A stretch of DNA of 25,123 nucleotides from CAVHIG01 sp963636105. Its GTDB lineage: Bacteria; Bacillota; Clostridia; Peptostreptococcales; Anaerovoracaceae. The stretch is taken from NCBI GenBank assembly GCA_963636105.1, contig CAVHIG010000024.1, positions 1-25,123 on the forward strand. Direction: 5' to 3'. The position numbers were made by a program, and so were the translations under genes. Below the pieces are notes generated by a model. That model was given only the letters and a program-made list of their open reading frames with translations. It did not search any database and was not told the origin of the DNA. This document shows positions 8,572-16,498 of this stretch, piece by piece; the first letter of the stretch is position 1; the number at the start of each line of letters is the position of its first letter.

Positions 8572-9414
8572 TTATTTGTCACCGTGGAAATCGCTTCCGC
8601 GAGTGATATGCAATTTATATTTCTCTGCCATGCTCACAAGCCATTCCTCTTCTTCAGCTTTGTGGTCGGTGTGGAAACACTCCAGACCCTTCATGCCGTA
8701 GGCTTTGAGCTTTGCGATGAGTGCCTCGAGATTTTCGAAAAATTCAGCAGTTCCACGCTGTCCCAAATTCTTTGTCTTTACAGGATGCGCACAGACTGCC
8801 ATGCCTCCTGCGCCATTTATAAGCTCTATGGCTCTTTTGACCTCGATTTTCTCTTTTCTTACAGCCTTTGCCTCAGGTGAGCCCAAAAATTTTTCGCCCT
8901 CGATCGCCTCTTTAAAGCTTGTAGTATATCCCTTTTTCACAAGCACCCTGGCAAATACAGGTTTTCCAATGTAATCGTGTCCGTTTTCCGCGTAGAGATC
9001 CTCCTGAGTGATGGCATAGCCCATATCGTTTAATGCCGATAAAAGTCTGTCATTGCGGTCACGTCGATTTTTCTTCATCTTATCAAGCTCCGCGCGCAAA
9101 GCGGCATTTTCCATGTCAAAATTATATCCAAGCATGTGAATCTCAAGATTCCTAAAGCTCGCGCCACTCGTCTTATTTATCACGCCCTCAGACTCTATTG
9201 TACTGAATTCTATACCGGTCATAACCTGTATCCCGCCCAGCGCCTCAGCGGCTATCTGAGCCTCCCTGACCCCGTCTATTCCATCGTGATCAGTAATAGC
9301 TATTGTATCCAGATTTTGCTCCTTCGCCCGCTTTACAATATCCGTAGGTGAAAAAAGACCGTCCGAAAAAAAGGTATGCAAATGCATATCTGTATTGAAG
9401 CGTATCTCGCTCAT
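8572..9414 (-). CDS. PHP-domain phosphoesterase
   Basis: The protein shows the four metal-binding PHP motifs: DMHLHTFFSDG near the start, ITDHDG, GIEFST, and the C-terminal GSDFHGDK, with AHPVK between them. This is the YciV/RNase AM-like group, whose known members hydrolyse nucleoside 3',5'-bisphosphates or 5' ends of short RNAs in the cytoplasm. The substrate here is inferred only at class level. I start at ATG 9414 (280 residues), where conserved sequence begins and AAGGAG lies 11 bases upstream. A GTG at 9444 would overlap the stop of the DJ-1 gene by one base and is a possible coupled alternative. An 83-base gap separates it from the next gene. Confidence 0.85.
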   Translation of the reverse strand: MSEIRFNTDMHLHTFFSDGLFSPTDIVKRAKEQNLDTIAITDHDGIDGVREAQIAAEALGGIQVMTGIEFSTIESEGVINKTSGASFRNLEIHMLGYNFDMENAALRAELDKMKKNRRDRNDRLLSALNDMGYAITQEDLYAENGHDYIGKPVFARVLVKKGYTTSFKEAIEGEKFLGSPEAKAVRKEKIEVKRAIELINGAGGMAVCAHPVKTKNLGQRGTAEFFENLEALIAKLKAYGMKGLECFHTDHKAEEEEWLVSMAEKYKLHITRGSDFHGDK

Positions 9415-9443
9415 ATCCTCGCCATCTCCTTCTGCCTCGCGCA

Positions 9444-10019
9444 CTATCTTGCGCAGAGCATATCGCTCGCAAGCCTGTCAGCAGCCCTGCCGCACTTCAA
9501 AAACTCGACTATCGCCAGCGCAAAATCCATCGCCGTCGCCGGTCCTCTTGAAGTTATAAAATTTCTGTCCACTACAACTCTATCCTGCACAGCCTCCGCA
9601 CCGCGAAGGTGTCTTTCCATACCCGGATAAATAGTGGCTCTTCTGCCTTCCAATATACCCAGATTGCCAAATATCATAGGCGCAGCGCATATAGCGGCGA
9701 GCGGTTTTCCGTCCCTTGCGAATTCCCTGATTTTAGAAACAAGTCCTTCATGCGCAGCAAGATTTTCGGCACCTGGCATACCTCCCGGCAATACTATCAT
9801 ATCACATTTTTTGTAATCCGCATCCTCAAAAAGCAGATCCGCCTTCACCTTTATATCATGTGCACCCTTTATGAGCTTCGGATGCGCGCTGTCAGCCAGC
9901 GATTCATTTCCGGCGTGTATCGCCACTGTCCTCACATCTATGCCCGCCCTGCGCAGCACATCCGTCACAGTGATAGCCTCGATCTCCTCAAAGCCCTCCG
10001 CCAAGTGTATATATACCAT
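9444..10019 (-). CDS. DJ-1/PfpI family protein
   Basis: This 191-residue protein matches the bacterial DJ-1/ThiJ group in length. It has the conserved glutamate in EGFEEIEA (Glu14), the nucleophile elbow AAICAAP (Cys111), LPGGMPGAENL, and the late SRGPATAMDFALAIVE motif. Relatives act in oxidative or glyoxal stress and have been proposed as deglycases or chaperones, and that activity is disputed. A strong AAGGAAGGG binding site lies six bases before ATG 10019. Its stop touches the alternative GTG of the PHP gene, suggesting one transcript with the MFS gene upstream and the PHP gene downstream. Confidence 0.9.
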   Translation of the reverse strand: MVYIHLAEGFEEIEAITVTDVLRRAGIDVRTVAIHAGNESLADSAHPKLIKGAHDIKVKADLLFEDADYKKCDMIVLPGGMPGAENLAAHEGLVSKIREFARDGKPLAAICAAPMIFGNLGILEGRRATIYPGMERHLRGAEAVQDRVVVDRNFITSRGPATAMDFALAIVEFLKCGRAADRLASDMLCAR

Positions 10020-10060
10020 AGCTTTCCCTTCCTTTTCAAGGCCTTTAATATCTTATTCTT

Positions 10061-11266
10061 CTAAAGCCTTTCCTTCGCCTTCCTGCAAATGATGAGCACC
10101 ACAATCTGCACCACCGTGAGTATAGGCATAAATACCAATATAGCGCTTACTGAAAATGTATTCGATACGGCTGCCGCCACCATAGGCGATATTATAAGCG
10201 CCACGGAATTTACGGTAGTCATCATGCCGAAAAGCTCCCCGCGCAGAGCCGGATCCGTAGCCTCCGACGCAGCCGAGGTAAGAAGCGGCTCCACAGAACC
10301 TGCTGCGAGGAAATACACTCCATAAATAGCAGCAAATACCAGGAGCGGCCACTTCGGAATAAAAAATATACTTATTCCCAGTGAAATCACCGAAAAAATC
10401 ATTACCAATTTGAATTTATCGTATTTGTCGCCAAGTCTTGTAAGAGTGAGTGCGGCAACTGCGGTAGCTACTCCCGTCGCGCCGTTTATGATTCCCGTAT
10501 ATTTCGCCGCACCGGTGATAGTGCCCAGGCGTTCCTGTACGTAGAGCGCCACAAACGGCGAGAAGAGCGTCCTGGCTATCTTTGCCGTCAAGAGTATCGC
10601 AAGCACGAGCACTATATACTTGTTTATAAGCTTTGGCTTCTTTGCGCCAGGCACCGACATTTTCGCCTTCAAGGCCTTGCCATAGGTATTCGGATTTTCC
10701 TTGACCAGGACAAGCACCAGCAAAAATCCGAAAAACATCACAGCCGCGCCTATGAAAAAGCAGCCCTGATATCCCACAGTCTCCGCAAGTATGCCTCCGA
10801 GTACCGGCCCGAGTGCGTATCCCAAAAAGTTTGAGGAAGTCATAAATCCCAGTGCAAAGGACATGCGATTTCCCGGAGTATTCGCGGATACGAAGGCCAT
10901 AGAGGCTCCTATCGTACCTGTAAATATGCCCTGCAAAAGCCTAAGTCCCAAGAAAACATATACGGAATCGGACAAACCCAAAAGGCCGATCAGAATAGCT
11001 GCCGCAAGCATAGCGCGCAGTATCATGAGCTTTCTCCCGTGCAGGTCTGCCACTATACCCCAAATCGGCGCAAATATAGCCATTGTAATGGATGGAAGCG
11101 TCGAGGACAGCCCCACATAGTAATTCAGCTGCGTCGCGCTTGTCACACCCATTTCCTGAAAGTAATATGCTGTAAAAGGCAGAGCTATATTAAATCCTAT
11201 CATTGAGCATATTTGCGTCACCCAAAGTACATATAGATTTATTCTCCATCTTTCCAATTTTTTCAT
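10061..11266 (-). CDS. Major facilitator superfamily transporter (DHA1-like)
   Basis: A 401-residue membrane protein with about twelve hydrophobic segments. The MFS motif A GIVADLHGRK lies between segments two and three (about 70-80), and a charged central loop (about 205-225) joins the two halves. Architecture and length fit the DHA1 drug or metabolite exporter group. The substrate is unknown. The ATG lies two bases after the stop of the second ABC permease, so it is translated from the same message. Given its position after a nucleoside-type importer, export of a purine or nucleoside analogue is possible but only an inference. Confidence 0.88.
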   Translation of the reverse strand: MKKLERWRINLYVLWVTQICSMIGFNIALPFTAYYFQEMGVTSATQLNYYVGLSSTLPSITMAIFAPIWGIVADLHGRKLMILRAMLAAAILIGLLGLSDSVYVFLGLRLLQGIFTGTIGASMAFVSANTPGNRMSFALGFMTSSNFLGYALGPVLGGILAETVGYQGCFFIGAAVMFFGFLLVLVLVKENPNTYGKALKAKMSVPGAKKPKLINKYIVLVLAILLTAKIARTLFSPFVALYVQERLGTITGAAKYTGIINGATGVATAVAALTLTRLGDKYDKFKLVMIFSVISLGISIFFIPKWPLLVFAAIYGVYFLAAGSVEPLLTSAASEATDPALRGELFGMMTTVNSVALIISPMVAAAVSNTFSVSAILVFMPILTVVQIVVLIICRKAKERL

Positions 11267-11268
11267 TT

Positions 11269-12252
11269 TTACCTGTCTTCTCTGAAATAATTCAGTCCCA
11301 GGCTTGCCGGCGGCTGATTCTCCTTTTTTCTTCTAAGGCTTATAAATATAAGCACAAGTATTGTTACAATGTAAGGCAGCATCTTGAAAAGCTCCGCAGT
11401 GCTTCTTGAAAGCCCCTCGATGTAGTAGTAGAGCCAGTAGAGCACGCCAAAGAGGTATGAGCCCCAAATTACATTTACAGGCTTCCATGTAGCAAATATT
11501 ACGAGTGCGACAGCAAGCCAGCCGAGTGTCTCTATAGTACCGTCATTTGCCCAGGTACCCTTTGTATAATCCATTACATAGAACATGCCGCCCAGTCCGC
11601 AGATGCCTGCTCCTATGGTAGTCGCCAGATACTTGTATTTTGTAACATTTATACCGGCAGCGTCAGCCGCGGCCGGATTTTCACCTACCGCGCGCAAGGA
11701 TAGGCCGCGTCTTGTTTTTGATATGTACCACTGCGCTATGACCGCCATGATTATAGCGAGATATACCATAAATCCATAGGAGAAGAATATTTTTCCTATC
11801 ACGCCCAGTCCGCTGAGAACCGGAATTTTTGTCGTAAAGGCCGCGCTTGTGGTAGCCACGGAGATCTGGCCTACACCGCCCGCGAGCTTGTTCAAAGAAC
11901 CTCCGAAGAAATTTGCCACGCCGGAGCCAAAGATTGTCAGCGTAAGTCCGGTTACGTTTTGATTTGCCCTGAGCGTGATTGTCAGAAAACCAAAGAGCAG
12001 TCCGGCAAGGCAGGCTGCCACAAAGGTGCATACCACAGCAATGAGGAGGCAGAGAAGCTTGTTTGGAGAATCCGTGCTGCCCTCATAGAAAAATACGCCC
12101 ACAAGTCCGGCTATACCGCCTATATACATGATGCCCGGTACTCCGAGGTTTAGACTGCCCGATTTTTCAGCGATTATCTCACCCATAGCGCCAAACATGA
12201 TGACCGTTCCGAAGATAACAGCCGCTTGTATAAGTGCAATTACCGATGCCAT
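11269..12252 (-). CDS. ABC transporter permease, nucleoside/simple-sugar type (NupQ/RnsD-like)
   Basis: This 327-residue inner membrane protein belongs to the BPD_transp_2 (ribose/BmpA-type) permease family. It has about eight to ten hydrophobic helices, the early segment EKSGSLNLGVPGIMYIGG, and the cytoplasmic loop typical of the family, GLSLRAVGENPAAADAAGIN. It pairs with the permease upstream to form the channel of a purine-nucleoside importer similar to NupOPQ of Bacillus or RnsBCD of streptococci. The start ATG has AAGGAGG eight bases upstream (12261-12267), encoded within the final Gly-Lys-Glu-Glu codons of the preceding gene, so translation is coupled. Confidence 0.92.
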   Translation of the reverse strand: MASVIALIQAAVIFGTVIMFGAMGEIIAEKSGSLNLGVPGIMYIGGIAGLVGVFFYEGSTDSPNKLLCLLIAVVCTFVAACLAGLLFGFLTITLRANQNVTGLTLTIFGSGVANFFGGSLNKLAGGVGQISVATTSAAFTTKIPVLSGLGVIGKIFFSYGFMVYLAIIMAVIAQWYISKTRRGLSLRAVGENPAAADAAGINVTKYKYLATTIGAGICGLGGMFYVMDYTKGTWANDGTIETLGWLAVALVIFATWKPVNVIWGSYLFGVLYWLYYYIEGLSRSTAELFKMLPYIVTILVLIFISLRRKKENQPPASLGLNYFREDR

Positions 12253-12255
12253 ATC

Positions 12256-13365
12256 TTACTCCTCCTTTCCCTGTTTTGTACGAAATATCATCTTATAATT
12301 TATGAAGAATTCACTGCCCAGGATGAAGAAGAGTATAATACCCGTAACCATCTTTGAAGCATAGTCATTCAAATTGTACATGGTAGCTATCTCTATGGCT
12401 CCCTTATCGAGGAATACCAAAAGCATTGAAATAGCAATCATTCCGATAGTATTGAACTTCGCCAGCCATGCTACAATGATCGCCGTAAAGCCCCTGCCTC
12501 CCGCAGTTGCCGTAGAGATCGTATGGCTTGCGCCGCTGACTGCGATAAAGCCCGAAATGCCCGCAATCGCGCCTGAGATCAGCATCGTCCTTATGATGAC
12601 CTTCTTTACATCTATACCGGCATATCTTGCGGTATTTTCCGAATCTCCCACTACCGTGATCTCATATCCCTGCTTTGTATAATTCATATATACAAACATA
12701 GCGATGGCGATAGCAAGCACTATGATGACATTGAGCATGTACTGCTGCCCGAAAAGTGACGGCAGCCAGCCAGCCTTTGTATCGGAATTTATGAGGCCGA
12801 CGGTGTTTGAACCGTAAGGATTCTCCCACTTCGACACGCAAAACGATGTGATCTGTATCGCTACATAGTTCATCATGAGTGTAAAGAGCGTCTCATTTGT
12901 ATCGAATTTCGCCTTGAATGCCGCCGGGATAAAGCCCCATACAGCACCCGCGATCGCGCTGGCCACAAACATTACCACACACAGAAGCCCTGACGGCAGA
13001 TCCGAAAGATACATCATGACAGCAGCACTCGCTACGCCGCCCACAAGTATCTGACCCTCAGCTCCGATATTCCAGAACTTCATTTTAAATGCCGGCGCCA
13101 GAGCCACGCCCACGCAAAGCAGCATCACCATATCACGCAGTGTGCTCCAAAGACGCCTTGTAGATCCAAACGCGCCATCCCACATGGTGATATATACCTG
13201 CACCGGATTCATCTTTACAATAGCATATATAAGCAGTCCGCAGACCACAAGAGAGAGTAACAGGCTTATGCCCCTTATAGCCCATGCCTTTCCCCTCGGC
13301 ATGTGCTTGCGCCTCGTAATACGCACAAAGGGCTCCTTGACCGCTTCTGTATTCTTGCCGCTCAT
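12256..13365 (-). CDS. ABC transporter permease, nucleoside/simple-sugar type (NupP/RnsC-like)
   Basis: The protein is 369 residues from ATG 13365. After a basic N-terminal tail, the first helix begins near GISLLLSLVVCGLLIYAIV. The family motifs KMKFWNIGAEGQILVGGV and TVVGDSENTARYAGIDVKKV (the ATPase-coupling loop) are clear. It is longer than its partner permease, as is usual for this subunit. I use 13365 rather than 13383 because AAGGAGG (13372-13378) lies six bases before it. The longer start would overlap the ATPase gene and bury that site. The ATPase stop TAA ends one base before the ATG. It ends four bases before the next permease. Confidence 0.92.
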   Translation of the reverse strand: MSGKNTEAVKEPFVRITRRKHMPRGKAWAIRGISLLLSLVVCGLLIYAIVKMNPVQVYITMWDGAFGSTRRLWSTLRDMVMLLCVGVALAPAFKMKFWNIGAEGQILVGGVASAAVMMYLSDLPSGLLCVVMFVASAIAGAVWGFIPAAFKAKFDTNETLFTLMMNYVAIQITSFCVSKWENPYGSNTVGLINSDTKAGWLPSLFGQQYMLNVIIVLAIAIAMFVYMNYTKQGYEITVVGDSENTARYAGIDVKKVIIRTMLISGAIAGISGFIAVSGASHTISTATAGGRGFTAIIVAWLAKFNTIGMIAISMLLVFLDKGAIEIATMYNLNDYASKMVTGIILFFILGSEFFINYKMIFRTKQGKEE

Positions 13366-13366
13366 A

Positions 13367-14902
13367 TTACTCCTCCTTTCCATTCTTCGTCATCAAAAGT
13401 CCCACTTCTTCCTTCGTAGTGGTCCTCGCGTCCACAATTCCGCTGATCCTGCCGCCGCAAATTACCATTATTCTGTCGCACAGCTCAAGCAGCACATCCA
13501 GATCCTCTCCGACATAGACCACAGCTACGCCGCGCTTTTTTTCATCGCTGAGCAGGTTGTAAATGGTATAAGAGGTATTTATATCCAGACCTCTTACGGC
13601 ATATGCTGTCATCAGCACCCTCGGCTGCAGCGAAATCTCACGCCCTACAAGCACCTTCTGGACGTTTCCGCCGGAAAGCTTCCTTACAGGGAATGACGTA
13701 TTCGGAGTCACTACGCCGAGCCTATTCTTGATATTTTCCGCAAGCTCCTTCGGAGCCTTTCTTTCGAGGAAGAAGGATTTTCCGTTGCGGTAACTGCGCA
13801 GGAGCATGTTGTCCGTCATGCCCAGCGAGCCTACAAGGCCCATGCCGAGTCTGTCCTCAGGGACAAAGGCGAGTGCGATACCGAGCTGCTGAATCTGCTG
13901 TGGAGTCTTGCCCACAAGCTCTTCTGCCTCTGAATCGTCCTTTGCTATATATTTTATGCTGCTGCCCGGGAGCGGATTTTGAAGTCCCGCGATGGATTCC
14001 AAAAGCTCCTTTTGACCGCTGCCCGCAATGCCCGCGATGCCGAGGATTTCTCCGCCGTAGGCTGTAAAGGAGACATCATCCAGTGTCTTTACGCCGTCTG
14101 AATTCATGCAGGTCAGATTTTCGACAAAGAGCAGCTCCTTGGTATTTACCGGCTCCGTCCTGTCTATATTCAGGCTTACCTTCTGTCCTACCATCATCTC
14201 TGTCAGGGCATTTTCATTTGTATCCTTTGTATCTACGGTGCCGATATACGCACCCTTTCTGAGTACCGCGACTCTGTCGGAAAGCGCCATAACCTCATGC
14301 AGCTTATGCGTGATTATGATGATGGCCTTGCCATCCTTTCTCATGTTTCTGAGTACGTCGAAGAGCTTTTCTGTCTCCTGCGGTGTAAGTACTGCCGTCG
14401 GCTCGTCCAGAATAAGGATATTTGCGCCGCGATAGAGCATCTTTACTATCTCTACCGTCTGCTTTTCCGAAACGGACATTTCATATACTTTTTTGTTTGG
14501 ATCTATATCGAAGCCGTATTTGTCCGCAAGCTTTTGTATGTCGGCAATGACAGCCTTCATGTCTATCTTTCTCTTTCCCGGTATGCCGAGTATAATATTT
14601 TCGGCGGCTGTAAAGAGCTCCACAAGCTTGAAATGCTGATGTATCATGCCTATACCGTATTTAAAGGCATCCTGTGGTGAGCGTATCACAACTTCCTTTC
14701 CGTCGATATAGATTTCTCCGCTGTCAGGGAAATATATTCCTGACAGCATATTCATAAGCGTGGTTTTTCCGCTTCCGTTTTCTCCCAGAAGAGATAAGAT
14801 CTCGCCCTTACGTACATCGAGATTTACGTCCTTATTGGCGATTATTTCACCAAAGGTCTTGGTGATGTCCTTGAGCCGTATGGCCAAATTCTGTTCAGTC
14901 AA
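13367..14902 (-). CDS. ABC transporter double ATPase, nucleoside/simple-sugar type (NupO/RnsB-like)
   Basis: This is a 511-residue fusion of two nucleotide-binding domains. Domain one has Walker A GENGSGKTT (40-48), Q-loop HQHFKL, a diverged signature SVSEKQ (143-148), Walker B ILILDEPTA (162-170) and the switch histidine ITH (199). Domain two lacks the Walker A lysine (GIAGSGQ, 291-297) and has a good signature LSGGN (409-413) followed by LMTAYAVRGLD where relatives usually read Q-P-T before R-G-L-D. Domain two is therefore probably non-hydrolytic, more strongly so than usual for the family. Translation starts at a TTG with a strong AAGGAGG five bases upstream (14908-14914). It lies after the attenuator at 14994-15022 and is coupled to the permease below. 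Confidence 0.93.
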   Translation of the reverse strand: MTEQNLAIRLKDITKTFGEIIANKDVNLDVRKGEILSLLGENGSGKTTLMNMLSGIYFPDSGEIYIDGKEVVIRSPQDAFKYGIGMIHQHFKLVELFTAAENIILGIPGKRKIDMKAVIADIQKLADKYGFDIDPNKKVYEMSVSEKQTVEIVKMLYRGANILILDEPTAVLTPQETEKLFDVLRNMRKDGKAIIIITHKLHEVMALSDRVAVLRKGAYIGTVDTKDTNENALTEMMVGQKVSLNIDRTEPVNTKELLFVENLTCMNSDGVKTLDDVSFTAYGGEILGIAGIAGSGQKELLESIAGLQNPLPGSSIKYIAKDDSEAEELVGKTPQQIQQLGIALAFVPEDRLGMGLVGSLGMTDNMLLRSYRNGKSFFLERKAPKELAENIKNRLGVVTPNTSFPVRKLSGGNVQKVLVGREISLQPRVLMTAYAVRGLDINTSYTIYNLLSDEKKRGVAVVYVGEDLDVLLELCDRIMVICGGRISGIVDARTTTKEEVGLLMTKNGKEE

Positions 14903-14993
14903 GGCAGCCTCCTTATATCATATGAGTATTTTTTGTAAATTTTTCCTAAAATATCCCTTAATTTATATTTTTTATAATATGAATGAAAACCAC

Positions 14994-15022
14994 AAAACGG
15001 AGCCGCCTTTTAGCGACTCCGT
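14994..15022 (-). terminator. Internal terminator/attenuator between lipoprotein and ATPase genes
   Basis: The minus-strand RNA forms ACGGAGTCGC / GCGGCTCCGT, ten base pairs with one G·U, around a TAAAAG loop (14997-15022). A short, interrupted T-rich tail follows. It lies 29 bases after the lipoprotein stop. A weak terminator here would let the binding protein be made in excess over the ATPase and permeases. Confidence 0.75.
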
Positions 15023-15051
15023 CTTTTCTCTATTCGTGATTTGTCCAGCTC

Positions 15052-16287
15052 TTACTGAAGCTCAGTGATGCCGTCGATTCTGATATCGAAGCAAGGAGCA
15101 GCACGAAGCTCTGACTCATGGAAGTAACCGTCGGAAATCATTTCATTTCCTTCGAATCCGTAAGTCTGATCGTAAGAATCAAGGTGCTCGCCATTTACAG
15201 TGAACTTGGAAGTATCGAATACATGGAGCTCACCATTCTTGATAGCTTCCTCAACCTCAGCTACCTTCTCAGCAGTGCCCTCTGCAACAGTCTCGCCAAG
15301 CTCAGTGATGCCTACAGCGCCATCAGAGTAACCCTTTGACCACTCCTTTGGAATTCCGTTTCCAGCGATGAAGGATTCGAGAGCTTCCTTATAGTATACG
15401 GACCAGTTGTTTGTAGCGGAAGTCAGGCAAGCCTGTGGGGATACAGCGTGCATATCTACGTTGTAACCTACTTCGTATACAACCTCGCCCTTGTCGAGGA
15501 GCTCCTGTGCAGCCTGAGGTGCACCTGTGGAGTCAGCGTGCTGTGAAATGATTACGCAACCCATGGACTGGAGAGCCTTGCAAGCCTCAGCCTCACCTGT
15601 GATTGTGAACCAGGAATTTGTATATGTTACAGTCATGGCAACGTTTGGAACGATGGACTGTACGCCAAGGAAGAATGCAGTATAACCGGATACTACTTCT
15701 GCGTAAGGATAAGCTCCTACATAACCGAGCTTGTAATTTCCGTCAGCGTCGATACCGGAAGCAGGTACTTCACCATTGTCGATGAGCTCCTGGAGCTTGA
15801 GTCCTGCAACTACGCCGGATACGTATCTTGCTTCATAAGTCTGCGGGAATGCGTTGTTCAGGTTGTCGAGTCCGCTTGAGATAGCATTGTCGCCTGTAAG
15901 AGCTACAAACTGTACGTCTGTAAACTCAGTAGCAGCCTGCTTCATGAAATCCTGATGACCATAGCTGTTTGAGAAGATTACGTTGCAGCCGGAGTCTACA
16001 AGGTCAGCGGCAGCATCAAAGCAGGATTCGTTTTCCTCTACCTTGTACTTCCATACAACCTGGTTTGAATCGGAAGAATCGATTCCGAGCTCCTCGCAAG
16101 CCTTCTGAAGTCCTTCGATATGAGCGTAAGTATAACCTTCGTTTTCGTCACCTACAAGGATAACACCGATTTTTACATTTGTAGCTTCTGAATCAGTAGC
16201 TTCACCCTCTGTTGAGGTCTCGCCGCCGCAGGCTACCAAGCTGAAAATCATTACCATTGCAAGCAACATTGCCAATAATTTTTTCAT
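15052..16287 (-). CDS. BMP-family substrate-binding lipoprotein of a nucleoside ABC transporter
   Basis: The 411-residue protein has a lipoprotein signal MKKLLAMLLAMVMIFSLVAC with the lipid-modified Cys20, then an acidic Ser/Thr/Glu linker, then a PnrA/BmpA-type periplasmic-binding fold (VKIGVILVGDENEGYTYAHI, later YEARYVSGVVAGL and ISQHADSTGAPQAAQE). BMP proteins characterised so far mostly bind purine nucleosides, and the neighbouring xpt supports that. It sits on the outer face of the membrane and delivers ligand to the two permeases. I use ATG 16287, with AAAGGAG seven bases upstream, rather than an upstream in-frame ATG at 16314. It is first in its transcription unit, behind the promoter at 16371-16399. 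Confidence 0.93.
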   Translation of the reverse strand: MKKLLAMLLAMVMIFSLVACGGETSTEGEATDSEATNVKIGVILVGDENEGYTYAHIEGLQKACEELGIDSSDSNQVVWKYKVEENESCFDAAADLVDSGCNVIFSNSYGHQDFMKQAATEFTDVQFVALTGDNAISSGLDNLNNAFPQTYEARYVSGVVAGLKLQELIDNGEVPASGIDADGNYKLGYVGAYPYAEVVSGYTAFFLGVQSIVPNVAMTVTYTNSWFTITGEAEACKALQSMGCVIISQHADSTGAPQAAQELLDKGEVVYEVGYNVDMHAVSPQACLTSATNNWSVYYKEALESFIAGNGIPKEWSKGYSDGAVGITELGETVAEGTAEKVAEVEEAIKNGELHVFDTSKFTVNGEHLDSYDQTYGFEGNEMISDGYFHESELRAAPCFDIRIDGITELQ

Positions 16288-16328
16288 TTCTTTACTCCTT
16301 TGGTTTTCCTTCATTTGTGATATTTTTT

Positions 16329-16363
16329 ATGCGAGTCATACAAATACCCGCATCGTTTAACGA
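16329..16363 (-). promoter_or_regulatory. Leader hairpin and operator-like palindrome upstream of the BMP gene
   Basis: Two inverted repeats lie between the promoter and the lipoprotein start. TCGTT-T-AACGA (16353-16363) sits right at or after the expected transcription start. ATGCGGGT / ACTCGCAT with a nine-base loop (16329-16353) can fold in the leader RNA (eight pairs, one G·U). Neither resembles a known purine riboswitch. Repressor binding is an inference from position. Confidence 0.4.
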
Positions 16364-16370
16364 CTTTATT

Positions 16371-16399
16371 ATTATAAATGCCAAAAGCTTCTCTATCAA
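16371..16399 (-). promoter_or_regulatory. Strong sigma-A promoter of the nucleoside transporter operon
   Basis: TTGATA (16394-16399) and TATAAT (16371-16376) are separated by exactly 17 bases on the minus strand. The transcription start is expected near 16364, giving a leader of about 77 bases. It follows the xpt terminator directly. Confidence 0.85.
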
Positions 16400-16435
16400 G
16401 TACTTTTGTGAATTTTGGTACAAATTTTTATCACG

Positions 16436-16468
16436 AAAAAATCAAAGTCCGGATTAGTCCGAACTTTG
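16436..16468 (-). terminator. Intrinsic terminator of xpt and block A
   Basis: The minus-strand RNA folds CAAAGTTCGGA / TCCGGACTTTG (11 pairs, one G·U) with a CTAA loop at 16443-16468, followed by A and six T (16436-16441). It lies about 30 bases after the xpt stop. Confidence 0.9.
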
Positions 16469-16498
16469 AAACAATATTTATGTATATTTGTCCGTGCT

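Noticed and set aside
16288..16400. Purine riboswitch upstream of the BMP gene
   Set aside because: The 77-base leader lacks the conserved three-way junction loops; only a simple hairpin is visible.
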